A stretch of 64,000 bases of DNA, taken from assembly GCF_014193425.1 (NCBI RefSeq), contig NZ_JACHZG010000001.1, forward strand, positions 2,232,001 to 2,296,000, given 5' to 3'. Source of the stretch: Microlunatus antarcticus (GTDB taxonomy: Bacteria > Actinomycetota > Actinomycetes > Propionibacteriales > Propionibacteriaceae). The notes below the pieces were generated by a model. That model did no database searches. It had not been told where the DNA came from and saw nothing but the letters and a program-made list of their open reading frames with translations. The position numbers and the translations under genes are program-made. Positions 39,750 through 48,184 of the stretch are shown one piece after another. The stretch's first letter is position 1, and every line of letters begins with the position of its first letter.

Positions 39750-40807
39750 TCAGACTGAAGTCTCGCGAACCCATGCGTGGTCGCCCCCGTCGGACGTCTT
39801 CCTGGTCCATCTCTCGGGTGTCGCGATTGAGTGCACAACATCGGTGAGCCAGAAGGTGAGGTCGGGGTCGAAGCCGGCGAGGACGGTCCACCCGTACCTG
39901 GTCGGTAGAGCACGACCTGCGGTGGCCAGGTAGCCGGTGGCGGTGAGGTGGACGGCGTCGTGGTCGCGGCTGACGGCCAGCCAGTCGGGGATCTGCCACG
40001 GACCGGTGCTGCCGGTGGTGCGGTACCAGTCGTGGCGTCGGGACCGCTCGACGTCGAGGGGATACCTCGTGACCAGGTCGACCCAGTCCGACGCCTTGCG
40101 ATCTCGAGCACGCGAGCATCTGCTGCCACGTCGACACGCGCCACACGGGCCCGTTCCCAGCCCATGGAGTCCTCGACGAGGGCGACCTGGACGGCGGGGA
40201 GCCGACCGAGCTGACGGCTGGTCGTGACGAGTCCGGCGTGGGTGGGGGTCGACCACCAGTACCCGCTGTACGCGGCGGCAGGGTCTTCGGGCCGCTCAGC
40301 GGTGGCACTCGCTTCGTCGTCGAGAGCATCGGCGCGCCACAGCTCGAGCCGGGACGTGGCGCCGCGCAGCGGAGGTGCTCCCGTACGGGCGCCACCCCGG
40401 CCCGACCAGCGCACCACCGACTGTCGCGTGAGGTCGACGGGCGACCACCACCACTGCGCTGCGGGGGCGACCGAGACGGCTCGCGCGATCGGATCGAGGT
40501 GAGCTGCCACCTGAGGGTCGGCGAGCGCCGCGTCGTGCTCGAACGGATCTTGCCAGTAGCGAGCGGAGTCCACCGAGGTGCCGAGCGCGTCCACCAGCTC
40601 GAGCGGGTCGTCGAGCGCGGCGATCTTCCGAGTGTCGATCTCCGCCAGCTGCTCGATCAGCAGAGCCTTGCCGGCCTCGTCCGTCATCTCGTGAGGCATC
40701 ACCAGTCGCGGCTCGACCACGCGTGCTACCGCAGCACACACCTCACGCCCTCGCGGACCGGTGAGCAGCACCGCCGCGCGTCGTGATTCCTCGTTCGACT
40801 CTCCCAT
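39750..40807 (-). pseudogene. Frameshifted hypothetical gene upstream of the SUFU gene
   Basis: Two minus-strand frames make one protein of about 350 residues. The first runs from the ATG at 40805-40807 (MGESNEESRRAAVLLTGPRG) to about VARVDVAADARVLEIA near 40100. The second takes over with ASDWVDLVTRYPLDVERSRR and ends at the TGA 39750-39752 (GGDHAWVRETSV). The switch lies at about 40092-40102 and needs one extra base to restore the frame. Both halves are rich in Trp and clearly coding. It is either a real pseudogene, a sequencing error, or less likely a programmed shift. I do not recognise the family. A GAGG precedes the start. Confidence 0.65.
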
Positions 40808-40966
40808 CTCCGCATCCTCGCGGATCACCGAGAGCAACCAACTCTCGCCGTAACCCGACCGTCGTGCGCTGCATGCAGTCCGCAGCACGCACCGTCGTGC
40901 GGATCGAGCCGTAAGCCGAGCACGCACAAGCCGGCCTTCACACGCTGCGTCGACCTTCAGTGACAG

Positions 40967-41002
40967 CGCGGAGGTCGTCGCCGCTGGACGAGGACCTCCG
41001 CG
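40967..41002 (-). terminator. Hairpin after the secreted protein gene
   Basis: CGCGGAGGTC and GACCTCCGCG form a perfect 10-bp stem with a 16-base loop, 11 bases past the stop at 41014 on the minus strand. No T-tract. Confidence 0.55.
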
Positions 41003-41013
41003 GTGTCGTCGCG

Positions 41014-41871
41014 TCAGTGGGTGCCGGCGGCGGCGTAGTCGCCGAACGAGGCGCCCGCCTGGGTCTTGCTGGTCGAGTCGGTCACCCAGAAGTAGGTGCC
41101 CGGTCCGGTCACGGTGATCTTGGTCGACAGGTTGCCCTTGCTGCTGGCCTCGTCGGTGCCGACCGGCTGGGCTGGGGTGCCGGTCTTGCTCTGGAAGTAG
41201 AGCGTGGCCTCCTTGCCCTTGTAGGCGTGGCCGTTGCGCTTCACGGTGCCCTTGACAGTGATCTTCTTGCCGGCCTTGGTCGACTCGGGGGTGGCGTTGA
41301 TGGCCACGGTCACCTTGGCGCGCTTGTCGTTGAGGTTGTCGTGGCCGACGATCGCGTGCTGGAACGTCGCCGGTGCTTCGTTGTTGCTGATCCGGTAGAG
41401 GCCGACCTCGATGTTGCCGCGCTCGAAGCCGCCGAGACCGGAGCCTGTCGGCGGGGGGGTCGGGCTGATCGGCCCTCCTACGCTGCCGACCGAGACCTTG
41501 ATGAGGTGCTTGTGGCCGTCGCAGGTGAAGGTCGGGTCAGCGGACGGGTCGCCCAGGTTGAAGGCCGCGGCGGTCGGCTGCGCGAACGTGGTCTGGAAGA
41601 CGCCGGGTCCGTACTGGCGGTCCTCGGGGGCAGCCTTGGTGCCGCACGTGTACGTGATCGGCACCTCGACCTCGGTGGCCGATGTCAGCGTGACCTTGTG
41701 GCCGTCGACTCTCCAGGTGATGTCGTTGCCCGAGTCGACGATGCGGGACTGCGCGTGGTGCGGGCTCGCCGGCGGCCAGGCCACGTGGGTGTCGGCGGAT
41801 GCGGCGCTGGGGACGAGCAGCGCGGCGGCGGCGACCGTACCGGCAGCGAGAACAGGGAGAAGAGGGCGCAC
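41014..41871 (-). CDS. Secreted hypothetical protein with Ig-like repeat
   Basis: A secreted protein of 285 residues. Signal peptide LLPVLAAGTVAAAALLVPSA, cleavage near ASADTHVAW. The N-terminal part has two Cys-containing beta segments (ITYTCGTK, PTFTCDGHKH), then a Pro-rich linker (GGPISPTPPPTGSG). The C-terminal part is Ig-like (KAGKKITVKGTVKRNGHAYK, ATLYFQSKTGTPAQPVGTDE, GTYFWVTDSTSKTQAGAS), of the kind found in bacterial surface proteins. The GTG at 41869-41871 is preferred because AAAGG lies eight bases upstream and it starts the signal peptide at once. Function unknown; adhesion or surface structure is a guess. Confidence 0.65.
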   Translation of the reverse strand: MRPLLPVLAAGTVAAAALLVPSAASADTHVAWPPASPHHAQSRIVDSGNDITWRVDGHKVTLTSATEVEVPITYTCGTKAAPEDRQYGPGVFQTTFAQPTAAAFNLGDPSADPTFTCDGHKHLIKVSVGSVGGPISPTPPPTGSGLGGFERGNIEVGLYRISNNEAPATFQHAIVGHDNLNDKRAKVTVAINATPESTKAGKKITVKGTVKRNGHAYKGKEATLYFQSKTGTPAQPVGTDEASSKGNLSTKITVTGPGTYFWVTDSTSKTQAGASFGDYAAAGTH

Positions 41872-42090
41872 GAGGTGGCCTTTCAGATCGGGGGTGGCCT
41901 GAACGTAACGCCTGCCCGACGACTGCGCTGCCCGTTCGTCTCCTCCGCCCAAGAGCGCTGTGACCAGGAACGGGCAGACGACCTCCGCGTGTTCCTTCAG
42001 GCCTTGCCGGTCCCAGATGCTTCTCCTGGCGAGCTTCAGAACCCCTCGAGGTCGCCTACGAGCAGGCGGCGTCGCGAGCCAGGTAGCCGG

Positions 42091-42825
42091 TCACCACGGC
42101 ACGACCTGGCGGTCCTCCCACAGCAACCCGGTCTCGGCTCCACCGGCGGCGCGGGCGGCCAGCCACACAGCGGTCTCGGCGCCCTCCTCAGCAGAGCGGG
42201 GGGCGTCGGGGCCGCCCATGTCGGTGCGGCAGTGGCCGGGGCAGGTGGCGTCGACGAGCACCCCGCGACGGCCCAGGCCCTGCTCGTGGGCCAGGTTGCG
42301 CACGAGCGCGTTCACACCCGCCTTGGCCACGCGGTACGGCGCCAGGCCTCCTGCCGTACCGGGGCCGCTCATCCGGCCCAGGCAGGCGCTGACCGCGACC
42401 ACCCGGCCGCTGCGGCGCTCGACCATGCCCGGCACGAACGCGGTCATCGTCCGCCAGACCCCGTCGAGGTCCACGGCCATCACCCGGCGCCACTCCTCCT
42501 CGCTCGTGCGGAGCGTCTTGGCCGTGCGCTCACTCATCACACCGGCGGCGCAGACGAGCACGTCGGCGGCCGCCAGGGGGCCGAGCCGCTCCGGCAGCGC
42601 GGCCACCGACTCGGCGTCACCGACGTCGCAGCCGAAACCGACGGCGTCCAAGCCCGCCTCGACAAGGGTGGCGGCGACGTCGGCCGCCGCTTGCTCGTCA
42701 CGGCCGACGAGGACCACGGTCGCGCCGAGCGCACCGAGCCCCCGCGCCGCGGCCAGACCGATGCCACGGGTGCCGCCGGTCACCACGGCGACCTTCCCGT
42801 CGAGGCGGGTGTCGTATGACGTCAT
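42091..42825 (-). CDS. SDR family oxidoreductase
   Basis: A short-chain dehydrogenase of 244 residues: cofactor loop VAVVTGGTRGIGLAAARGLG, CAAG replacing NNAG (VLVCAAGVMS), catalytic Ser in VVAVSACLGR and YxxxK in APYRVAKAGV. The long gap between Ser and Tyr (GRMSGPGTAGGL) is a small insertion. NADPH use is suggested by VGRDEQA. ATG start with CACACT six bases upstream. It appears to stand alone; the region to the left (41872-42090) holds no gene that I can support. Confidence 0.85.
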   Translation of the reverse strand: MTSYDTRLDGKVAVVTGGTRGIGLAAARGLGALGATVVLVGRDEQAAADVAATLVEAGLDAVGFGCDVGDAESVAALPERLGPLAAADVLVCAAGVMSERTAKTLRTSEEEWRRVMAVDLDGVWRTMTAFVPGMVERRSGRVVAVSACLGRMSGPGTAGGLAPYRVAKAGVNALVRNLAHEQGLGRRGVLVDATCPGHCRTDMGGPDAPRSAEEGAETAVWLAARAAGGAETGLLWEDRQVVPW

Positions 42826-42908
42826 AGGACAAGTGTGGACACGACGCCCCAGCCACTCGACCTCGTCGAACGCGGCTCGCGCCGCTGCGCGAACGAGCTC
42901 TCTTTCCG

Positions 42909-43127
42909 TTGCTCGAACCACACGACTATCTCGACCTCGACCGGGCGCCGGCGATTCTCGACGACGCCGCTCGTCTGGCGCAGGTGCCATCTGAGCGGTT
43001 GTTGCTCCTTGCGCTCGCCACCGGCGGCGCGCATGAGCTCGACCCTGCCTGTTCCGACTACACCGATTCGACATGGCAGCACCCGGTCACGTTCAACTCG
43101 ACGGATCAGCCGCAGCGCGCGGCCCCG
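42909..43127 (+). pseudogene. Possible gene remnant between SDR and GH3 genes
   Basis: The 302-bp gap 42826-43127 has a plus-strand frame with coding-like codon use: PLLEPHDYLDLDRAPAILDD, RLAQVPSERLLLLALATGG, AHELDPACSDYTDS. It has no ATG or GTG at a sensible place (a TTG at 42909 is used as the left limit) and no stop before it runs antisense into the GH3 gene. It looks like a fragment of a larger gene cut by rearrangement. I do not recognise it. Confidence 0.25.
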
Positions 43128-44270
43128 TCAGTGGAGGCTGCTCCGGAGCCGGCGTACGCGCAGGAGCGAGGCGAGGAACGCGGGCGCATCAAGCCGGCGG
43201 CGCAGCAGGGCGTCCCTGAGCGCCGCCGCCACCGCCTCGCCCTGGGCGACGTCGCGGGAGGAGCAGAGCAGCACGTCCATCCCGGCCCGGGCCGCGAGGA
43301 CCCCGACCTGCGCGTCCGAGCCGTACGCGTCGAGCGAGCCCGCCTCGAGCGCGTCGGTGATGGTCACCCCGCGGAAGCCGAGCCGCCCACGGAGCTCGTT
43401 CTTGATCACCCGGCGCGACAGCCCGGCGGGACGCTCGGCGTCCAGCGCGGGGTAGATCGCCCAGGACGCCATGACGAGGTCGATGCCTGCGCGGATCGAC
43501 GGCACGAAGGCTGCTTCGTCGACCGCCCGCAGCTCCTTGCGGGGCTGCGACAGCGTCACCGCGGTCAGGTCGGTGTTCGCGCCCGCGGGTGCCGCGCCCA
43601 GCCCCGGGAAGTGCTTGGCCGTCGCGGCAATACCCGCGGCCTGCTGCGCGACGGCGAAGCGCATCCCGAGGTCGCCCGCGACCTCCGGGTCCGAGGAGAA
43701 GGACCGGCCGAACTGGTCGTCGAAGTTGCCCTCCTCGCGGTAGACGTCGACCACGGGGGCGAGGTTGAGGTTCATCCCGGCCGCCTTCAGCCCCGCCGCC
43801 GCGCCGATCCCGGCCGCGGTCGCAGCCGCCTTCGGGTCGGGCTGTTGGCCGATCTGCTTCGCGGTGAGGAACGGCTCCTGGTCCTTGAGGCGACGGACGA
43901 CACCGCCCTCCTGGTCGGTCATCAGCAGCAGCGGCTCCCGCACCCCGCTCGTGGCGTGGGCTCGTCGAAGCTGCGCGACCACGCCCGCGATCTGCTCGGT
44001 GGAGGTGATGTTCTCGCCGAAGAAGATGATCCCGCCGACGCGGCCGGCCCGGATCAGCTTGAGCAGCGCGTCCGGGGGCGTGAGGCCGGGGTACGAATAG
44101 ATAACGAGCTGCCCGACGAGCTGGTCAAGCACCATCCCAGGGAAGGCCGGTGAGGCGAACGACGACGCGGCGGACGCAAGCGGCGCACCGACGCTTGCAA
44201 GCACCGCGCCGGCCGCGAGCGCTCCTCCACCGGTGAGGGCGTTGCGTCGGGTGATCAGGTTGTCGGTCAT
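43128..44270 (-). CDS. Tat-exported glycoside hydrolase family 3 protein (NagZ-like)
   Basis: A protein of 380 residues with a Tat signal (RRNALTGGGALAAGAVLASV) and a single GH3 N-terminal domain. Visible family motifs are LLLMTDQEGGVVRRLKD, NLNLAPVVDVYRE, KHFPGLG, and the nucleophile Asp in GVTITDALEAGSLDAYG. Length and single domain match beta-N-acetylhexosaminidases that release GlcNAc from wall fragments. The usual KHFPGHG is KHFPGLG and the following DSH loop reads AGANTD, so the catalytic His of classical NagZ is missing. GGAG lies six bases before the ATG. It probably acts outside the membrane in wall turnover. Confidence 0.8.
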   Translation of the reverse strand: MTDNLITRRNALTGGGALAAGAVLASVGAPLASAASSFASPAFPGMVLDQLVGQLVIYSYPGLTPPDALLKLIRAGRVGGIIFFGENITSTEQIAGVVAQLRRAHATSGVREPLLLMTDQEGGVVRRLKDQEPFLTAKQIGQQPDPKAAATAAGIGAAAGLKAAGMNLNLAPVVDVYREEGNFDDQFGRSFSSDPEVAGDLGMRFAVAQQAAGIAATAKHFPGLGAAPAGANTDLTAVTLSQPRKELRAVDEAAFVPSIRAGIDLVMASWAIYPALDAERPAGLSRRVIKNELRGRLGFRGVTITDALEAGSLDAYGSDAQVGVLAARAGMDVLLCSSRDVAQGEAVAAALRDALLRRRLDAPAFLASLLRVRRLRSSLH

Positions 44271-44436
44271 GTCCGCTCCAGTCCTGGCGCTTCGTCGACG
44301 CCAGCTGTCGACGTTCCATCGACGCACGAGGCCTGTCAAGGGGCTCACGACTTTCCATAGCACTGCGTTGCTTGTCATCCGCCCGAGCCCGGGTGGGGCC
44401 CTAGGTCGACGACCGCTCGCGGTGAGCCGAACTCGC

Positions 44437-44442
44437 TAGGGT
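44437..44442 (+). promoter_or_regulatory. Leaderless -10 box TAGGGT for a membrane protein gene
   Basis: TAGGGT is exactly six bases before the GTG at 44449. Confidence 0.55.
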
Positions 44443-44448
44443 AGAGCG

Positions 44449-45042
44449 GTGCTCAGAGGGCAGTCGTTGGCGGGCGGCCCGCTGCTGATCGTGATCGGGG
44501 AGGCCCTGCTCGTCCTCTGCAGCCTGAGCTACCTCGTCTGGTGGACGATCACGTTCAGGCCGTCGGGTCGGACTCCGGGCGGTGGCGGGCCCTTCCTGGC
44601 GGGAGCGGTGCTCGGCGGCGTCGGCGGTCTGGCCCTGCTGGCGGTCGCCATCGCAGCTCTTCTGCCGCGGGCGTCCTGGCTGGCGCTGGGGGCGACGGTC
44701 GTCGGCGGCGTGCTGGTCGGCGCGCTGCTGGTGCACGTCACGTCGAGCGTCGCCCACCGGCAGCTCACCACCGAGCTCCCGCTGATCATCGTCTGGACGA
44801 CCATGCAGCTCGCGGCCGGCGTCACACTGCGGACGGCCGGGGTGCTGGCGGCGCCGGCGGCGTCCGCCTGGATCCTCGCGACAGCGGTCGCGACCCTGGT
44901 CGGGCTCGCCTGCTACCTCGTCTTCTACCGGCTCGCCCCGGCCCCGGCGTACTGGGTCGGCATGGTGCCGCTCGCGCTCGACGGCGTGGTGGCGGCGGTC
45001 CTGGCCGTGATCGTGACGGTGGCGCGCGCTCCGTCCCTCTGA
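44449..45042 (+). CDS. Hypothetical multi-pass membrane protein
   Basis: A membrane protein of 197 residues with about six hydrophobic helices: LLIVIGEALLVLCSLSYLVW, a short Gly/Pro loop, FLAGAVLGGVGGLALLAVAI, LALGATVVGGVLVGALLVHV, a segment with LPLIIVWTTMQLAAGVTL, then ASAWILATAVATLVGLACYL and WVGMVPLALDGVVAAVLAVI. No catalytic or binding motif is recognised. Start GTG is supported by TAGGGT six bases upstream. It is convergent with the serpin gene. Confidence 0.65.
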   Translation: MLRGQSLAGGPLLIVIGEALLVLCSLSYLVWWTITFRPSGRTPGGGGPFLAGAVLGGVGGLALLAVAIAALLPRASWLALGATVVGGVLVGALLVHVTSSVAHRQLTTELPLIIVWTTMQLAAGVTLRTAGVLAAPAASAWILATAVATLVGLACYLVFYRLAPAPAYWVGMVPLALDGVVAAVLAVIVTVARAPSL

Positions 45043-45102
45043 TGCTGGCCATCAACGTGCCAGGACGGGCAGCCGCAGAGCGGGTCCACCACACGGGCGC
45101 GG

Positions 45103-46365
45103 TCAGCGTGGGTCGACGACCACTCCCCCCAGCAGCGGCAGGGCCAGCGCGACGTCGTGCAGCACGAAGAAGAACGGCCGGTCGACGACGAGCTCATGAC
45201 CGGGCCCGGCCGAGCCGCTGACGCCCTCGACCGTAACCACCGTGGCTGCGGCCGCTTCGATCCCGTTCTCGTCCAGCGCCAGGTAGCCCATGTGCTTCGC
45301 CGCCTGGAGCTTGAGCTGGTCGCTCGTCGTCAGGCCGGGGAACTCGGCGGCATCGGTGAAGGCGGTCTCGAGGCCGAGGTCGGTCAGCGGCGGCTTCAGG
45401 TCGATGGTCGACCGGACCGTGAAGGTCGGCAGGGTGAGGTCGACGAGGTCGTCGGACTCGGTGTCGAGCAGCCCGCTCAACCCGGAGGCCCGCAGGCCGG
45501 TGACAAGGGCCCCGACGTCCCCGTCCGGGAGCACGACGGTGAGTGCCAGCTCCTCTCCCAGCAACGGGATCCGAGCGCCCTCCCACCCAGGACCTGAGAC
45601 GTAGTACGGCGAGGCCCCGCTCCTGATCATGGGCACGGGCACCTGGTCACCGCCGACCAGGAACGGGCGGTCGCCCGCGACCACGAAGGGTTCGGTCCAC
45701 GGCGCCCGGGCGTGAAACGCGTTCGCCAGCGCGAGCACGGTGTCGGCGTCGATCACGTCGGGCGTCGCGATGTCGGTGATCTTGCCGTGCGTGCGGTCGG
45801 CCACCCAGGCGTTGACCGCCTTGCGCGCCCCCGCCGCGTCGCCGCTGAAGTCGGTGGGGTGCACCCCGGTCCCGTAGTCGGCCGCCAGGGTCTGCAGGAA
45901 CCGCTCCTGCCAGGTGTAGCCCTGCTGTCCCCAGACGGCGTTGGCGAGGTCGAGCTCGACCTTGCCCTTGCGGTCCCCCGCTCCGCGCTTCCCGGAGCGC
46001 TTCGCCAGCGTCTGGTCGATCAGGTTCATGCCGGCGTTGAGGTCGTCCAGCGCCGGGAACCGGAGGGCGCGGTCCAACTCGGCGGCGGTCGCGCCGGCCG
46101 CCCCGTTGCGCACCATCGCCAGTGCCACCAGGACAGAGAGCGGCGAGCAGACCACGTTCGCGTTCGTGTCGAGGTGCGCGAGAAGGTCGAGGCTGAAACG
46201 TCCGACGGCGTCGACGGTGCCGGCGGCGCGCTCCGGCTCCGGGGCGGCTCTGGTGACCTCGGCGCGCACCAGGTCGCCGGAGGATCCACAACCGGTCACG
46301 CCGCCCAGCAGCGCCGCCCCGCCGACAAGGGCGGCGGCCGACACGAGCAGTTGGCGTCGCTGCAC
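45103..46365 (-). CDS. Lipoprotein serpin (serine protease inhibitor)
   Basis: A serpin of 420 residues anchored as a lipoprotein (LLGGVTGCGSS lipobox). Serpin features: NVVCSPLSVLVALAMVRNGA (helix B/breach), LANAVWGQQGYTWQERFLQT, INAWV-like VNAWVADRTHGKITDI, FHARAPWTEPF, and the end VDRPFFFVLHDVALALPLLG. The reactive loop begins at Glu366 (ENGIEAAAATVVTVEG). Small residues at P14-P9 predict an inhibitory serpin. By alignment with antitrypsin, P1-P1' would be Val-Ser, which points to an elastase-like target. GTG start with TAGGTT six bases upstream. Bacterial lipoprotein serpins are uncommon and probably shield the surface from foreign proteases. Confidence 0.9.
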   Translation of the reverse strand: MQRRQLLVSAAALVGGAALLGGVTGCGSSGDLVRAEVTRAAPEPERAAGTVDAVGRFSLDLLAHLDTNANVVCSPLSVLVALAMVRNGAAGATAAELDRALRFPALDDLNAGMNLIDQTLAKRSGKRGAGDRKGKVELDLANAVWGQQGYTWQERFLQTLAADYGTGVHPTDFSGDAAGARKAVNAWVADRTHGKITDIATPDVIDADTVLALANAFHARAPWTEPFVVAGDRPFLVGGDQVPVPMIRSGASPYYVSGPGWEGARIPLLGEELALTVVLPDGDVGALVTGLRASGLSGLLDTESDDLVDLTLPTFTVRSTIDLKPPLTDLGLETAFTDAAEFPGLTTSDQLKLQAAKHMGYLALDENGIEAAAATVVTVEGVSGSAGPGHELVVDRPFFFVLHDVALALPLLGGVVVDPR

Positions 46366-46371
46366 CCGCTC

Positions 46372-46377
46372 AACCTA
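46372..46377 (-). promoter_or_regulatory. Leaderless -10 box TAGGTT for the serpin gene
   Basis: TAGGTT lies six bases before the GTG at 46365. Its first three bases are also the TAG stop of the small upstream reading frame. Confidence 0.5.
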
Positions 46378-46551
46378 GCCCCGGCGAGGCCAGTGCGAGC
46401 CGATGTACGCCGACTCCTCGGCCACGCCCGCTCGCCAGCTCAGCACCGTCCAGACCCGGAACCTCTGGCCATCGGGGACCTCCACGCTGAGCCGGGAGAG
46501 CGTGCGAGATGCCACCTCCGACACCTGCGTCACTGCAGTCCCACCGCTCAC
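46375..46551 (-). CDS. Possible small hypothetical protein upstream of the serpin
   Basis: The 342-bp gap 46366-46707 contains a minus-strand frame of at least 58 codons with protein-like sequence: VTQVSEVASRTLSRLSVEVP, then DGQRFRVWTVLSWRAG and AEESAYIGSHWPRRG. The GTG at 46549-46551 is the first usable start. The frame continues 13 good codons upstream (EFVPFGSDVRLVS), close to a strong AGGAGGAGG at 46602-46610 that is out of phase. The true N-terminus may therefore be frameshifted. It ends nine bases before the serpin start. Function unknown. Confidence 0.4.
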   Translation of the reverse strand: MSGGTAVTQVSEVASRTLSRLSVEVPDGQRFRVWTVLSWRAGVAEESAYIGSHWPRRG

Positions 46552-46707
46552 AGAGACGAGTCGGACGTCACTCCCGAAGGGGACAAACTCACCCTCCTCC
46601 TGCGACGAAGATCAGGTACGCCGGACCGAAGCACCCCTCCCCCAGGTCGAATCTGCACGGCACGACGAGGTGCTGCACCCTCCGTGCGGCCGTGAGGAGG
46701 AGGCTCC

Positions 46708-48153
46708 GTGCCGAAGAAGATCTGGTCCCTGGCCGTGGCCGGTGTGCTGATGGCGATGCTGCCGAGCCCCGGGGGTGCGGCGGCCGCCACCGCCACGTGC
46801 ACCGGCAACACGGTCCCGCTGCACCTCGTGAACAACACGAGGTCCACCCTGATCACCGCCTCGGCCAGCGCGTCCGCCGCTGCGTCCCAGCAGTCCGGCG
46901 CCCAGAACCGCGGGCTCGTCGCCCTCACGGCTTCGCAGCCCGGATCGGGCCGGGTGGCCGTCGTCCGCTACCGCTCAGGAACCGACTACCGCTACGTGGC
47001 GGACGCCAAGGCCAAGGGGGCTGCCGAGGCGGCCGGCTACCGGTCCGACGGCGAGACGATCTACGGCTCGGCCTCCCCCGCGCCCGGCTGCACGGTCGCG
47101 ATCTACCAGCTCCAGAAGTCGGGCAGCCACCAGCTCGCCGTCGGAGGGGCCGGCGTCGACGCGCTCGCCCGGGCCGGCTGGACCGCCCAGGGCCCACTCC
47201 TCTACGCAGCGGACCCGCCCGGACGGGCGAGGCCGGTCGCGAGCGGGCCCGTAGCCGGTGCGCTGCCGGCCGACGATGCCGACAAGGTCTTCCGGGTGGC
47301 GGTCCTCCCCGACACCCAGGAGGAGGTCCACACCGACAGCGACGCGCGGCTGCCTCAGCGGGCGCAGTACATCGCCGACCGGCAGAAGAGCTGGGACATC
47401 CGCCTGGCCGTCAGCGTCGGGGACATCGCGGACTGGGACACTCCCGACCACGCGCAGTACGCGCGGTCGGCCGACCAGCTGGCGCCGCTCGTCCGCGCCG
47501 TGCCGTTCGTCGCCGCAGTCGGCAACCACGACACCCAGGCGGTCTGCCCCGGCGGCTCGGCCTGCTCCGGCCTCAGCGCCCGGACGACGGTCCGCGACAC
47601 GACGGTCTTCAACCGCTACTTCCCGGCCAGCCGCTTCAGCCTGCTGCGCGGCGAGTACGAGCCCGGCAAGATCGACAACGCGTACCACACGTTCCGGGCC
47701 GGAGACGTGGACTGGCTCGTCCTCAACCTCGAGCTGTGGCCGCGACCCGGTGTCGTCGACTGGGCGCGGCGGGTGGTCGCGGCCAACCCGGACAAGAACG
47801 TCATCGTCGTGACCCACTCGTACCTGACGAAGAAGGGGAAGATCCTTTCGAACAACGGCGGCTACGGGTCGACGTCGCCCAAGTACCTGTTCGACCACCT
47901 GATCAGGGTCTACCCCAACATCAAGATCGTCCTGTCCGGCCACACGGGCAAGGACAAGATGCGGCTCGACAAGGGCACGCACGGCAACCGCATCGTGTCC
48001 TACCTGCAGTGCTTCCACAGCCGGACCGGCAACCCCTTCCGCCGGCTCTCGATCCACACCGACACCGGCCGGATCTACAGCGAGATCTACACGCCGAGCA
48101 CCGGCAAGAAGGTCACGACCAAGAGCGTCACGGGGCTGAAGTTCGTCCGCTGA
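46708..48153 (+). CDS. Secreted metallophosphatase
   Basis: A secreted protein of 481 residues. Signal peptide (IWSLAVAGVLMAMLPSPGGA), an N-terminal beta domain of about 150 residues, then a calcineurin-like phosphoesterase domain from about 190. Metal ligands are in RVAVLPDTQ, SVGDIADWD, AAVGNHDTQ, VVTHSYLTKKG and VLSGHTGKD, the full D-(GD)-(GNHD)-H-(GHxx) set with the last His followed by T. Related to other actinobacterial metallophosphoesterases with a large extracellular N-domain. GTG start with AGGAGGAGG just upstream, a strong ribosome site. It probably releases phosphate or processes phosphodiesters outside the cell. Confidence 0.85.
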   Translation: MPKKIWSLAVAGVLMAMLPSPGGAAAATATCTGNTVPLHLVNNTRSTLITASASASAAASQQSGAQNRGLVALTASQPGSGRVAVVRYRSGTDYRYVADAKAKGAAEAAGYRSDGETIYGSASPAPGCTVAIYQLQKSGSHQLAVGGAGVDALARAGWTAQGPLLYAADPPGRARPVASGPVAGALPADDADKVFRVAVLPDTQEEVHTDSDARLPQRAQYIADRQKSWDIRLAVSVGDIADWDTPDHAQYARSADQLAPLVRAVPFVAAVGNHDTQAVCPGGSACSGLSARTTVRDTTVFNRYFPASRFSLLRGEYEPGKIDNAYHTFRAGDVDWLVLNLELWPRPGVVDWARRVVAANPDKNVIVVTHSYLTKKGKILSNNGGYGSTSPKYLFDHLIRVYPNIKIVLSGHTGKDKMRLDKGTHGNRIVSYLQCFHSRTGNPFRRLSIHTDTGRIYSEIYTPSTGKKVTTKSVTGLKFVR

Positions 48154-48184
48154 TCCTTGGCCGCCGACCTCGACCTGCCTGAGC

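Noticed and set aside
41872-42090. Small gene between the Ig-like protein and the SDR
   Set aside because: No frame with a start, ribosome site and protein-like sequence was found; nothing recognisable in this stretch.
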